DNA of 64,000 nt from Notolepis coatsorum (GCA_963971535.1 OZ020591.1:20353790-20417789); one strand, 5' to 3'. Counted from the stretch's first letter, positions 1 to 10,896 are shown. Numbers and translations: made by a program. Notes: generated from the sequence alone by a model not told the origin.

Positions 1-51
1 GTCAACAGATATGGTTGAAAAACAAACAATGTTTTAAATGTAATAGTAGTT

Positions 52-176
52 ACAATTTCTTTAATTGAATCAACTTAAACTAGAAAAGTAAATACAAACT
101 AAATTAACAATGTAAGTTACATTGTTAATTTAGTTTGTATTTACTTTTATTTAAGTTAATTCAATTAAAGAAATTG
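52..176. repeat. Near-perfect hairpin inverted repeat (MITE-like)
   Basis: Two AT-rich arms of about 60 bp face each other with almost no loop, centred near 114. The left arm begins acaatttctttaattgaa and the right arm ends with its reverse complement; only a few mismatches are visible. It contains no reading frame. It looks like a short non-autonomous DNA element or a snap-back repeat. No target duplication is evident at its edges, so the class is unknown. Confidence 0.75.
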
Positions 177-235
177 TTTTACACACAAACACAAAAGCAA
201 ACTTAAAATAATCACATACATTTTTTTATTTTACC

Positions 236-700
236 TTTATTTTACCAGGTAGTCACTTGAGATCAAAGATCTCTTTTTCGAGCAAGACCTGGCCAAAATG
301 GCAGCAAACACAGACAGAGACATAAAAGGCAAAGTGGGGCAAGGGAATACATTTGAGCTGCAGCAAAATAGATTGAATGGGATTGGAGGGGGAGATTGGA
401 TTTATGACATACCAGATTTACAAATACAGTACTGTTTGTGGTACAAAAAGAGTTTAAAAAAAAAGAAAAAGAAGAGAGTATATCCATTTGACGAAGAGAC
501 TGTACATTGTAGTTGGTGGGGTGGGGGGGGGGTTGGGTAGGTGGGGGAGGCGGACTGTACATTGGAGGTGGTTGGGTGGGGCGGGGGGGGGGTAACTGTA
601 CATTGGATTATCGACGAAACCTTACTAGGTCCAAGAAGAGGGTCTTGTGTATTGTGTGGCAATATACATCTGGTTCCTACTAGCAAAATGTAGGCACAAA
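236..700. repeat. Decayed 3'-region of the locally abundant LINE family (here called LINE-A), with G-rich tracts
   Basis: The stretch shares several phrases with the untranslated tail of LINE-A seen at 38.8-39.3 kb and 9.1-9.4 kb: tgacataccagatttacaa, acagtactgt and a recurring gactgtacattgga followed by ggtggttgggtggg runs. Long G runs make it strongly strand-asymmetric. Short open frames here are products of low complexity and are not genes. Confidence 0.5.
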
Positions 701-879
701 GATTATAGTAGAAAAAGTTTTAAAAATAGAACACAACAAAGAAGCTCAGTGCTTTGCTCACTGGTCTTCAAACAGTGCCCGTCTGTATGAATATGGGGTT
801 GTTTGTTCCTGTGGGGGGTCACGTGTCTTTGAATAGAATAGAATAGAATAGGAGAATACAGCAGGGGACACACACGCCA

Positions 880-1395
880 CTGTGGATAAACGGGGCTATC
901 ATGGACAGGGTGAGCAGGGTGAGCAGTTTCAAGTACCTGGGAGTCCACATCACAGAGGACCTGACATGGTCAACACACATATATTCTGTGGTGAAAAAGG
1001 CTAAACAGCGCCTCTATCACCTGAGACAGTTAAGGAAGTTCAGAGTATCGGGGAAGATACTCCACTCCTTCTATTCCGGGGCTGTAGAGAGCATTCTGAC
1101 TGGAAACATCACTGCCTGGTTTGGAAACAGCACGGCACAGGACAGGAAGGCACTCCAGAGAATGGTGCGCTCAGCAGAGCGTACTACGGGTATTGCACTA
1201 CCACCCCTGCAGGTCTTATATAACAGGAGGTGCAAATCCAGAGCCTGCAGAATAATTAAACACCCTCCACCACCCCAACAACAGCCTGTTCAAGCTGCTG
1301 CGGTCAGGCAAACGCCGTACACACACACACTACGAGAACAGAGACACTCCGGCTCAGCTTCTTCCCCCAGGCCATCAGAACACTGAACTCTCCAT
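880..1395 (+). pseudogene. Rex1-like LINE, reverse transcriptase C-terminal end, 5'-truncated
   Basis: The open frame 901-1386 (161 aa) carries the end of a non-LTR retrotransposon polymerase: FKYLGVHITEDLTWSTH, then AKQRLYHLRQLRKF, a GNITAWFGN motif and LPPLQVLYNRRCKSRA. This order is typical of the CR1/Rex1 group that is frequent in teleosts. After about residue 120 the protein turns into a P/Q-rich string. A frameshift near 1262-1280 is the cause, because the alternative frame resumes the family ending (NNSLFKLLRSG). The RT catalytic part and the whole endonuclease are missing. A shorter relative lies at 34.65-35.2 kb. Confidence 0.85.
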
Positions 1396-1480
1396 CTCAC
1401 AATGTGAACTTGGTTAATTATATTAACGTATAGCTGGTAATATAAAGTTTACCATAATGCTTCTAATCATTTAAATTAGA

Positions 1481-2045
1481 TATGTACAATTGCATAGACG
1501 TCTAAGATCAGTCTAAAGTGGGGTGAAAAGTGAAAGTTTGGTAGACGTCTAAGCTTAGACGTGTTTTGAACGTCTAAGCTTAGACGTGTTTTGAACGTCT
1601 ACGCTTAGCCGTCTAAAATCAGTCTAGAATGGGGTGAAAAGTGAAAGTTTGGTAGACGTCTATTCCAGACGTGTTTTGAACGTCTAAGCTTAGACGTTTT
1701 TTGAACGTCTCTGTTTAGACGTTGTTTCAACGTCATGACATAGACGTCTAAAATCAGTCTAGAATGGGGTGAAAAGTGAAAGTTTGGTAGACGTCTATTC
1801 CAGACGTGTTTTTAACGTCTAAGCTTAGACGTGTTTTGAACGTCTAAGCTTAGACGTTGTTTCAACGTCATGACATAGACGTCTAAAATCAGTCTAAAGT
1901 GGGGTGAAAAGTGAAAGTTTGGTAGACGTCTAAGCTTAGACGTGTTTTGAACGTCTAAGCTTAGACGTTTAAACAATGTCTAAAATGGGGTGAAAAGTGA
2001 AAGTTTGGTATACGTCTAAGCTTAGACAAGATTCTCCTGGGCTAA
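1481..2045. repeat. GACGTC-rich tandem satellite, block 1
   Basis: About four diverged units of roughly 133-137 bp. Each has a shared half (aatggggtgaaaagtgaaag, then tttggtagacgtct) and a half made of short imperfect palindromes (aacgtctaagcttagacgt). Many AGACGTCT palindromes occur. The same units recur at 4.88-6.03 kb and 11.26-11.53 kb. No coding potential is seen. Confidence 0.9.
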
Positions 2046-2836
2046 ATGAGAGCTATGGATAGACACACACATAGGCGCCTTCGTAACGGAGCAGGCGATG
2101 CACGTGCTCCAGGACTATTGAACTTGGGGGAGCAAGCTTGTCTCTTTGCTCCCTCACTTTTTGATCATATGATATAAATACCCCCCCCCAATATATAAAT
2201 CTTATCTAACCAGTCCATAACTACGTAATTTCAATCAAATTAATAATACGCAATGACACTTAATAGCAAGTTTTTAAGTTTCCAAAGATTGCGACACCCC
2301 CCTGCCCGATATGGTTTGATCCAGTCCCGCAGACTCCAGTCTGCACAGCGCGCCGCTGCCTGCAACAGTGCAGCCTCCACTCCAGGTGTAACAGTGTAAG
2401 CTGGTACAAGGCAGGCAGCGTGATTCGTGAACACTAGTTTAGGCACAACCGCACAACGCACAAGTTACAACAACAGCAGGATTTTCCACTAAGTAAGTTC
2501 AGTTGTTCAAACAAACTATTATGTTAGACATGTCTTTACTGTCGAGTGGTAGAACATCTACCACGCAATACAATAAAAGTGTTTCACGGTCCGAAATGCC
2601 ATCTGGTCATACCGTAAGTCCGTAACTAATAAATAATAATAATATAACGTTGGCGTTAGCCGCTAGCTAACGTTGTCATATTATCTAGAATAATAATAAT
2701 CTCTGTTCTCTGTTCTCCTCCATCTCTGTTCTCTGTTCAGTGTGTGAATTATGTTAATCCCACAATTACTCAACTGCACTCAATATTTAAATACCAATGC
2801 TAGTCTAAATAAATGTAGACAGACAATGTACGCATT
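2046..2836. other. Gene-free stretch
   Basis: I see no supported gene. The first part (cctgggctaaatgagagctatggatag) resembles sequence next to the second satellite block at 4.90 kb, so it may be the flank of that repeat. The rest is AT-rich sequence with only short random frames. Confidence 0.5.
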
Positions 2837-2837
2837 A

Positions 2838-3017
<180 letters not shown>

Positions 3018-3214
3018 GCAATAAAAGTCTGAAAATGAAGGGATTATGTCCATGAGTGTCAGTTTTAGAAATTAAGGCCTGCCTCTTATATAACAAGTCT
3101 CTCTAATAAAGGCCTGGTGCTCTTTGCAGCTGAGGTAAATAGAAGACCTATATTTGAGGATTTACGGTAAATCAAGATTTTCAATTATCTTAAGGTACAA
3201 TACCTGAAATGAAA

Positions 3215-3215
<1 letters not shown>

Positions 3216-3252
<37 letters not shown>
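3216..3252. repeat. (TG)n microsatellite
   Basis: An uninterrupted TG run placed immediately upstream of the candidate first exon at 3270. Confidence 0.95.
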
Positions 3253-3254
<2 letters not shown>

Positions 3255-3269
3255 AGCCAACCAGGTACC

Positions 3270-3329
3270 ATGGCAGAAAAAAGAAAAAATACAGACATCA
3301 GAGCATTTTTCAGTACACCAAAATGCAAA
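3270..3329 (+). pseudogene. Candidate first coding exon of a transposase-like gene
   Basis: An ATG in good context opens a 20-codon exon (MAEKRKNTDIRAFF, then STPKCK) followed by a consensus-like donor, aaa|gtaagaa. Short basic starts ending in an aromatic FF motif are seen in fish hAT/zinc-finger-type transposases, but 20 residues do not prove a family. The exon ends in phase 0, and the duplicated exons at 3772 and 3995 are also phase 0, so all three could be spliced in frame. LINE tails have inserted in the intervening intron. Confidence 0.35.
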
Positions 3330-3404
3330 GTAAGAACCCTAGTAGCCTAATAGCTCAAAGACTTAAAGGGCGGGCTCCACAAATAATGGATTGCACAGTG
3401 TTAA

Positions 3405-3712
3405 TTGCACCCTTACTTACAATTCATTATGAATTGTAAGTGGGGGACCCTGATGTAAACAAGACAAAAGTCTTTCTCTGGTCTGCATTCCCTTAACAAT
3501 TGTGTGTATTGAGCCGTACTATATTGTACCCATTCTGCAATATGTTAATAACATTTTTAATCAATCAATAACAGATTGCAGAATGGGTACAGTACAGTAC
3601 GGCTCAATACACACAATTGTTAAGGGGATGCAGACCAGAGAAAGACTTTCGTCTTGTTTACATCAGGGTCCCCCATTTTCAATTCATAATGAATTGTAAG
3701 TAAGGGTGCAAT
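3405..3712. repeat. Head-to-head pair of truncated LINE-A 3' ends forming a palindrome
   Basis: The plus-strand copy (about 3405-3555) reads gggggaccctgatgtaaac through gtacccattctgcaat. The mirrored copy (about 3563-3712) reads the reverse complement and ends in ttgcaat-type flank on both sides. The arms also include the flank ttgcacccttacttacaatt. The same 3' end is scattered at least ten more times in the window. Confidence 0.85.
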
Positions 3713-3733
3713 AGAAATGTTTCATAATGATGT

Positions 3734-4165
3734 TCAGTGTATTCATAAGTGTATTGCTCTCCTTAATGTAGAATGATATGGTGACTGTACAGACTCAGGA
3801 AGGAGAGAAAGAGACCCAAGAGTCACAGGTAATGGAAATATCAGACAGCAGTGTAGGATAACATAACAAATTAAGACACAAATACTTGGATTATATATCC
3901 CCCCCCTCTCTCCCTTTCTTTACAGATTAGCATAAAGATTGTGTATTCAAACCGGTTCAGTGTATTCATAAGTGTATTGCTCTCCTTAATGTAGAATGAT
4001 ATGGTGACTGTGCAGACCCGGGATGGAGGCAGAGAAGGAGAGAAAGAGACCCAAGAGTCACAGGTAATGGAAATATCAGACAGCAGTGTAGGATAACATA
4101 ACAAATTAAGACACAAATACTTGGATTATATATCCCCCCCCTCTCTCCCTTTCTTTACAGATTAG
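3734..4165 (+). repeat. Tandem duplication carrying two copies of a splice-flanked exon
   Basis: Two copies with a 223-bp period. In each, a putative acceptor (ccttaatgtag) precedes an exon: 3772-3828 (57 nt) and 3995-4063 (69 nt). Both are followed by the donor cag|gtaatgg and later by a second acceptor, ctttctttacag. Both exons are open and phase 0 on each side (NDMVTVQTQEGEK-type; the second has four extra residues). The product family is unknown. It may belong to the ATG exon at 3270. Confidence 0.55.
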
Positions 4166-4470
4166 CATATATATATAATATATATATAATATAATAATAA
4201 TATATTATTATTATTATAGTAATTGGCTATCATACTGCAATATAAACTGAGTTTTATAGTGAAAAGAGCACCTTTATTGGTCAAGATTTAAGGCTCTATA
4301 TTGCAGGAAATTGCACGTACAGGTTCATTAAATGAAAAAAAAATCTGCTACCCCCTCCAAACCACCCCTTGCCTGTCAAAAAAACAAAAAACAAAAAAAA
4401 ATTAAAAATATTAAAAATTAAAAATATAAAAAAAAAAGTGCACCCCCACTTTCAACTATAACTAGGCGGC
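4160..4470. other. AT-rich gene-free stretch
   Basis: TATA/ATTA runs are followed by A-rich sequence with homopolymers. No supported gene or classifiable element is seen. Confidence 0.5.
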
Positions 4471-4590
<120 letters not shown>

Positions 4591-4707
4591 GAACGTTCAG
4601 ACATGTTATTTAATCATGCAGGATTGTGATCAGTCAGGTTTCCCAGCACTATCAGCGCCACCTGCTGATCAAATGGCAAACCATCTGCACAGCAGACTCA
4701 CCATGGT

Positions 4708-5188
4708 CTTTTAAACGTCTATTGAACGTAAAATAGCTCAGAGGGCAGCTTCCCCATTACACTCGCCTCCCTAAACTCACGCCCCTCAGGACATCTGGGT
4801 CACATCTGCATGTGCATATTTTTCATATTTGGAGATGTTAATGCATTGAAATAATATACTTAGTGCATAGTTTAAAATACGTCTAAGCTTAGACAAGATT
4901 ATCCTGGGCTAAATGCGAGAGATGGATAGACGTCACATAAAATCTTCGAAAATATCATGCTCATATATTTGTAGGTGCGTTTACAGGACGTCTGTGGTTC
5001 ATATTTTTCATATTGGGAGATGTTAATGCATTGAAATAATATACTTAGTACATAGTTTAAAATACGTCTACAAAAAAACACGATTTGGCTCGGTTATACG
5101 AGAGCTATGCAGAAACGCTTGGTTGAAAAGACGTCTTTTGCTCACTGGGCCCTCTGAGCAATTTTACGTTGAATAGACATTTAAAAGA
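4708..5188. repeat. Inverted-repeat-bounded unit with an internal direct repeat
   Basis: The ends mirror each other. The left end at 4708-4746 reads ttttaaacgtctattgaacg, and the right end at 5149-5188 is the reverse complement with a few changes. Both include the phrase gctcagagggc. Inside, about 80 bp (ggagatgttaatgcattg and flanks) is repeated directly near 4830 and 5020. It directly precedes satellite block 2 and may be one end of the repeat that spawned the satellite. Confidence 0.5.
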
Positions 5189-5204
5189 CATCTAAATGGC
5201 CCAT

Positions 5205-6024
5205 AGACGTCTAGGCTAAATTCGGTCTAGAATGGGGTGAAAAGTGAAAGTTTGGTAGACGTCTATTCTAGACGTGTTTTCAACGTCTAAGCTTAGACGT
5301 GTTTTGAACGTCTAAGCTTAGACGTTGTTTCAACGTCATGACATAGACGTCTAAAATCAGTCTAGAATGGGGTGAAAAGTGAAAGTTTGGTAGACGTCTA
5401 TTCTAGACGTGTTTTCAACGTCTAAGCTTAGATGTGTTTTGAACGTCTATGTTTAGACGTTGTTTCAACGTCATGACATAGACGTCTAAAATCAGTCTAG
5501 AATGGGGTGAAAAGTGAAAGTTTGGTAGACGTCTATTCTAGACGTGTTTTCAACGTCTATGTTTAGACGTTGTTTCAACGTCATGACATAGACGTCTAAA
5601 ATCAGTCTAGAATGGGGTGAAAAGTGAAAGTTTGGTAGACGTCTATTCTAGACGTGTTTTGAACGTCTAAGCTTAGACGTGTTTTGAACGTCTATGTTTA
5701 GACGTTGTTTCAACGTCATGACATAGACGTCTAAAATCAGTCTAGAATGGGGTGAAAAGTGAAAGTTTGGTAGACGTCTATTCTAGACGTGTTTTCAACG
5801 TGTTTTGAACGTCTATGTTTAGACGTTGTTTCAACGTCATGACATAGACGTCTAAAATCAGTCTAGAATGGGGTGAAAAGTGAAAGTTTGGTAGACGTCT
5901 ATTCTAGACGTGTTTTCAACGTGTTTTGAACGTCTATGTTTAGACGTTGTTTCAACGTCATGACATAGACGTCTAAAATCAGTCTAGAATGGGGTGAAAA
6001 GTGAAAGTTTGGTAGACGTCTATT
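5205..6024. repeat. GACGTC-rich tandem satellite, block 2
   Basis: Six or so units, more homogeneous than block 1, with lengths alternating around 110-137 bp according to how many aacgtctaagcttagacgt palindrome modules each carries. The block ends abruptly at the LINE-A coding relic (tctattatcagagaattag). The last two units are repeated in the duplicated block at 11.26 kb. Confidence 0.9.
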
Positions 6025-6905
6025 ATCAGAGAATTAGATTAGCACCTGGTCTACAAGATACACTATACGACTAAGGTACCCATGTACATGTCAAAATACT
6101 TCCCAAAGGTCAGTGAATACCACGACCACAACACCAGAGGAAGCTCAACAAATCATGTTAAACCCAGATTCGGCTCAAACAAGGGACTAAACACATTTAG
6201 CAATTATGCCACATCAATGTGGAACGCCCTACCCAAAGCCTGCATCACAGCCTGTACGGAGACCTTTCTGCCTGCATCACAGCCTGTATGGAGACCTTTC
6301 TGCCTGCATCACAGCCTGTACGGAGACCTTTCTGCCTGCATCACAGCCTGTACGGAGACCATTCTGCCTGCATCACAGCCTGTACGGAGACCTTTTTGCC
6401 TGCATCACAGCCTGTACGGAGACCTTTCTGCATGCATCACAGCCTGTACGGAGACCTTTCTGCCTGCATCACAGCCTGTACGGAGACCTTTCTGCCTGCA
6501 TCACAGCCTGTACGGAGACCTTTCTGTCTGCATCACAGCCTGTACGGAAACCTTTCTGCCCACACATCATTACAGAGACCTTTCTGCCTGCATCACTACA
6601 GAGAGTAGTGGAAGGTGGTACAGCACATCACTGGTAACAGACTCCCGACCATCCAGGATATCTTTCATCATCATTCCCAGTGTTGTCTCAACACAGGTTG
6701 AGAATTTACTCATGGTGATGGGTGGCTTTCTACATTTATTTTTATTGTTATTATTTTTAAATCTTACTTGGCCTTTATATGACGAGTGCTCTAATGTGTC
6801 TAGTGCTCTTACTTACTCTCTGCTGAGCTGACCTGTTCTCTCATGCAACACATTTCATTGTACCACTGACCTTGTGTTAACATACATAATATGACAAAAT
6901 AAACT
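6025..6905 (+). pseudogene. LINE-A polymerase C-terminus with a 32-bp minisatellite, copy 1
   Basis: The frame opened at 6082 begins with a LINE C-terminal signature: YFPKVSEYHDHNTRGSS, NHVKPRFGSNKGLN and SMWNALPK. From 6239 to about 6600 it becomes roughly eleven copies of a 32-bp unit (ctgcatcacagcctgtacgg followed by agacctttctg). Because 32 is not a multiple of three and the unit lacks stops, all three forward frames stay open, giving 249-, 143- and 129-aa frames. These should not be read as real repeat proteins. The 3' part ends in aacttgaacttgaacttga, a LINE-type tail. The nearly identical second copy is at 11.53-12.41 kb. Confidence 0.75.
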
Positions 6906-7025
6906 TGAACTTGAACTTGATCCAACCTCCAGTGGAACAGCTTTCAAAGTCAGAATTTGAAGTAAAAAAAATCAGGTTTGGTCTCTCAACTTCGGCATAC
7001 ACTATAAACTGCATTGTTTTAATCT

Positions 7026-7310
7026 GGCAGCGGTGGCCTAATGGTTAGAGAAGCGGGTTTGTGACCGGAAGGTCGCCGGTTCGATGCCCGGGACCGGCAG
7101 GAAAAATCTGCGGCTGAAGTGCCCTTGAGCAAGGCACTTAACCCCAACTGCTCCAATGGAGTTGCTCAGTGGCCAATGGTGTCAGACTGTGGTTGTACTG
7201 GGCAGCTCCCAGGTATGAATGGAACTGTGTGAATGTGAAGCAGGGCGTAGCTGAAAAAGAGCATCTGTGCTCAGCGAACCTACCCTGGGTAAATAAAGGT
7301 TAAACAATCT
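7026..7310 (+). mobile_element. tRNA-derived SINE, copy 1
   Basis: The head is tRNA-like, with an A box (tggcctaatggttagag, 7034-7050) and a B box (ggttcgatgcc, 7078-7088), the internal RNA polymerase III promoter. The body contains gcccttgagcaaggcactta, typical of fish tRNA-SINEs, and it ends near gggtaaataaaggttaaac. It resembles the AFC/ROn type of percomorph SINE, though I cannot assign the family. It is not a functional tRNA gene, since the acceptor stem does not close. Confidence 0.85.
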
Positions 7311-7344
7311 CAATACCAGTGTGGCCTAATATAACAGTTCTGAA

Positions 7345-7765
7345 GTGCTCAGAAACCATCTATATAACACATAGCCTATAACCACAAACCATCCAGCTAT
7401 ATAACACATAGCCTATAACCACAAACCATCCAGCTATATAACACATAGCCTATAACCACAAAATATCCAACTATATAACAGCCTATAACCACAAACCATC
7501 CAGCTATATAACAGCCTATAACCACAAACCATCCAGCTATATAACACATAGCCTATAACCACAAACCATCCAGCTATATAACACATAGCCTAACCACAAA
7601 CCATCCAGCTATATAACAGCCTATAACCACAAACCATCCAGCTATATAACAGCCTATAACCACAAACCATCCAGCTATATAACACATAGCCTATAACCAC
7701 AAACCATCCAGCTATATAACACATAGCCTAACCACAAACCATCCAGCTATATAACACATAGCCTA
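7345..7765. repeat. 36-bp-type minisatellite, copy 1
   Basis: About thirteen units of accacaaaccatccagctat followed by ataacacatagcctata, with units lacking the acacat segment or a ta. The same array in the second block (12.86-13.40 kb) has a different unit count and carries a LINE-A insertion. Confidence 0.92.
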
Positions 7766-8160
7766 ACCACGAAACCCTTTTTTCATAATTGGAATTTTCT
7801 ATATACTTAAATATATTATGGAATAATATAACATCAACGTATCAGTAAAAGAATATAACACAATTATACACAATACACAATGAATCTATACAAAATGGAA
7901 TATTACTATTATTAAATACCATTCCAAATACAATTACTCAAATAACAATTCAAAACAATATAAAAATTAGTGGCATTCAAAATGATTATTATAAGTAATA
8001 AAATCAATCAAAAATAATAAAATCAATACGATTAACAGGAAGTCAATCACAGCAGCTGATTCACTATACATATAAATATATTACAAACCTTTTTATTACT
8101 TTTTTTTATACAGGGATGCGTTTTATATCTCAATAAGAGTAAAACAAAATTTGGTATCCA
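7766..8160. other. AT-rich gene-free stretch
   Basis: I see no gene. The sequence is AT-rich with short repeated words and is conserved in the second block. Confidence 0.5.
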
Positions 8161-8173
8161 TATTATATTTAAG

Positions 8174-8316
8174 CATTACATCACGTGCAGGAGTGTGTTA
8201 TATGAATTAGATTATACCTAGGGGTGGTTGTTAGGCCCGACGCGCAGCGGGGGGTCGTTAGACCCCCCCTAGGCATGATCTAATTCCTATAACACACGAC
8301 TACAAGTGGTGTAATG
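8174..8316. repeat. Palindromic element with GC-rich centre, copy 1
   Basis: Outer arms of about 39 bp (cattacatcacgtgcaggag and continuation, against 8278-8316) flank an inner palindrome, cctagggg...ccccctagg, with a GC-rich loop (ggcccgacgcgcagcgggg). It could fold into one long stem. Class unknown. Confidence 0.75.
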
Positions 8317-8447
8317 TCTTTTATACAATGGCCGAATTCACCCAACCTTATTGCTATAGAATAAACACACAGTAATTGAAGCATAATGGAGATTTATTCA
8401 CAAAACCATCCACAGAGAAAGTAGATCTAATAGTAGATCCACTAGTA

Positions 8448-9039
8448 CAGGGGTTCCCAAACTTTTCAGGCCAGGACCCAGAAAATAAGGCGTCAGAGAG
8501 CCGCGGCCCAATGCACATCGTCAGGCTTTTTTTTTCTTCTTTTTTTGCCAGGCGACCAATTTTTTAAGCCAAATATCACTTCAATCCTATTAAGTTAGTT
8601 CAAGTTAGTTATTCATTTATATGTGCTATTTATGAGAGGGCTAACTTGTTGCAAAATAATAATGATAATAATAATAGCCTCATTAAAATACTATTGTTGC
8701 TTCGGTTGTTTTCAGCGTTTTATGTGCATAATCTGTTATTTAGTTTGAAATGTTCGTTGAAATAAGTAGATTTTTCGTTTTTGTTTATTTATTAAGTTAA
8801 TATAAAACCATATATCACATTTTAGAATACAATAGAATAGAATTTTAGAATACAACTAGAAACACTGTCCTGGCCTGCTTCTAAGTTCAGTGGCCTGACA
8901 AAAAAATAAAAATAAAAAAAAATAAAATAAAAATAAAAAAATAATGATTATTTTTTTTTCTTTTTAAATCATCTCGCGGCCCACCCGTGGCTGCTCGCGG
9001 CCCACCTTTGGGTCGCGACCCCGACTTTGGGAACCACTG
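8448..9039. mobile_element. Non-autonomous hAT element, copy 1
   Basis: The termini CAGGGGTTCCCAAACTTTT and GACTTTGGGAACCACTG form the inverted repeats of a hAT element of the type that begins CAGGGGTT. Inside are the phrases ccgcggccca and gcggcccacc, and no transposase. The adjacent flanks do not give a clean 8-bp duplication; actagta occurs on both sides but is displaced by four bases on the right. Confidence 0.8.
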
Positions 9040-9044
9040 CGTGA

Positions 9045-9560
9045 CTAGTAGACACCAGAGGGAGCTCCACAAACCATGTTAAACCCAGATAGACAGTACT
9101 GCTACATCTATACATTTATGACATACCAGATTTACAAATACAGTACTGTTTTTGTAGGATGATTATGGTTTATTTACATTGAGCTTCCGGGGTCACATGG
9201 AGTGTGTTATATACGAAATACCCCCCCCCCCTCCACACAACCTACCAATCTCCTACCTACCAACCTCCTCCAATGTACAGTGTCTTCGTCAAATGTATAT
9301 ACTCTTTTTTTTAGACTCTTCTTGTATCACAAACAGTACTGTATTTGTAAATCTGGTATGTTATAAATGTATAGATGTAGCAGTACTGTCTATCTGTATG
9401 TCATGTATGTCATATATGTTATGATGCATTGAAAATGGGGGACCCTGATGTAAACAAGACGAAAGTCTTTCTCTGGTCTGCATCCCCTTAACAATTGTGT
9501 GTATTGAGCTGTACTGTATTGTACCCATTCTGCAATCTGTTAAATAAAGTTTTCATTCAT
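9045..9560 (+). mobile_element. LINE-A tail, copy 1
   Basis: A trace of the coding end (cacca gagggagctccacaaacc) is followed by the family's untranslated tail: acataccagatttacaa, gggggaccctgatgtaaac, cccattctgcaatctgtta and an ATTC-rich end. The 3' end of this copy abuts the gypsy LTR at 9577. Confidence 0.7.
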
Positions 9561-9576
9561 TCATTTATTTATATAG

Positions 9577-9783
9577 TGTAGCGCTGGGATAAAGGAGTCG
9601 GAGGCGGTGTATCGAAGTTGAACTTCATTCCTTTATTCAACAGCAGCATAACAACAATGTCAGCGTAGTCGAATCGATAGATAGAATAGAATGCTCGAGG
9701 CAGGAAGTGCTACACACCATATCGTCCGGGGGGAACTACTACTCCCAACAACAGTTCTGTGTGAATTATGTACAGTCACTACA
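9577..9783 (-). repeat. Gypsy-element 3' LTR (207 bp), copy 1
   Basis: In element orientation it begins TGTAGTGACTG and ends CAGCGCTACA, so it has TG...CA ends. It is identical in length to the LTR at 15200-15406. A C-rich tract on the plus strand (a polypurine tract in element orientation) lies directly internal to it. Confidence 0.85.
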
Positions 9784-9800
9784 CAAGCCCCCCCCAGAAT

Positions 9801-10514
9801 TCACCCATAGTCAAAATCCCCCCGGCGTGGGGGAACAATTGCCCGGCCTCGGCGTGTGCGGAAAACCGGGGGCGGGGAGGGCGGAGCGGCGTAAGTGCTC
9901 GCGCCCTCCACGACACCCGGGGGCACGAAACGGCCTCGGCGAGCGTGGAAAACCGGGGGCGGAGAGGGGAAAACATCGCAAGCGCCCGTACCCTCTCCGA
10001 CACCCGGGGGCACTGGCATCGGTGAGGCTGCCGGTGGCTCTGTGGGAGGCGGCTCCCGGGGCAACGGCGGACGACCCCTGCGGGGGGGAAGGGCCAACTC
10101 CAAAGGTTGGGAAACGTCCACGTGAGCGGGCTTGATCCTGTCTATTGACACGGTCTCCGTCCTACCGCCCATGTCGACCATGAGGTCCTTATCACCGTGT
10201 TGCAATGTCTGGCCGTATAACAGCTCCGCGGACGAGGACTGCAGGTCTTCTTTGGGGGCACTCCTAAGTCCGAGCATGACCCACGGCAGCTTATCCACCC
10301 AGTTGCCGTCCGTCAGGCCTGCGCGCAGCGCTGCCTTCATGGACCGGTGGAAACGTTTGCATAGCCCGTTGGCCTGCGGGTGGTACGCGGTTGTACGGTG
10401 CAGCTTACCCCCCAGGCCGCTGGCGACCGCGTTCCAGAGCTCCGAGGTGAAGGAGGAGAGGTCGGACGGGGTGCCGAAACGTGCGATCCACGTGCTGATA
10501 AAGGCGCGGGCCAC
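9801..10514 (-). pseudogene. Gypsy pol C-terminus (integrase end), cut by the assembly gap, copy 1
   Basis: 237 residues corresponding to the last quarter of the pol frame at 15423-18224. They cover the integrase end with HPQANGLCKRFHR, the conserved LPWVMLGLRSAPK and a P/R-rich tail. The upstream part is lost in the run of N beginning at 10529, at the point where the second copy continues. It has the same Glu-to-Lys change in the integrase active site as the second copy. Confidence 0.9.
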
Positions 10515-10528
10515 GTCAGAAGAAGATG

Positions 10529-10728
10529 NNNNNNNNNNNNNNNNNNNNNNNNNNNNNNNNNNNNNNNNNNNNNNNNNNNNNNNNNNNNNNNNNNNNNNNN
10601 NNNNNNNNNNNNNNNNNNNNNNNNNNNNNNNNNNNNNNNNNNNNNNNNNNNNNNNNNNNNNNNNNNNNNNNNNNNNNNNNNNNNNNNNNNNNNNNNNNNN
10701 NNNNNNNNNNNNNNNNNNNNNNNNNNNN
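10529..10728. other. Assembly gap (200 N)
   Basis: Exactly 200 undetermined bases, a conventional gap size, placed between the two copies of the 5.6-kb block. Confidence 1.
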
Positions 10729-10896
10729 TTCCTTCCTAAACATCTAAGCTAGGCTAATCTAACTACTCCAACTCACACGTCTCTGGGGGGAATAATGTCC
10801 GTGAAATAGGCAACTATTATCCGTGGTCAAAATGCCCGTGGAGAATGAATTCAAAAAGAAATAGGAAGTGACGCACGATGCCTAAACACTTCCACC
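10729..10896. other. Unique spacer without a gene
   Basis: Sequence between the gap and the TTC microsatellite. Nothing recognisable is seen. Confidence 0.5.

Noticed and set aside
5205-6024. CRISPR-like array
   Set aside because: Repeats are about 130 bp, palindromic and contiguous without unique spacers, in a vertebrate genome.
6082-6831. 249-aa repeat protein as a real gene
   Set aside because: Three overlapping frames are all open because of a 32-bp stop-free unit inside a LINE tail; no start, splice or family evidence.
7026-7100. Functional tRNA gene
   Set aside because: A and B boxes are present, but no closed cloverleaf; the sequence continues into a SINE body.
8448-9052. Target duplication actagta for the hAT at 8448
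   Set aside because: The right-hand copy is displaced four bases from the terminal repeat and one flank base differs, so it is not a clean 8-bp duplication.
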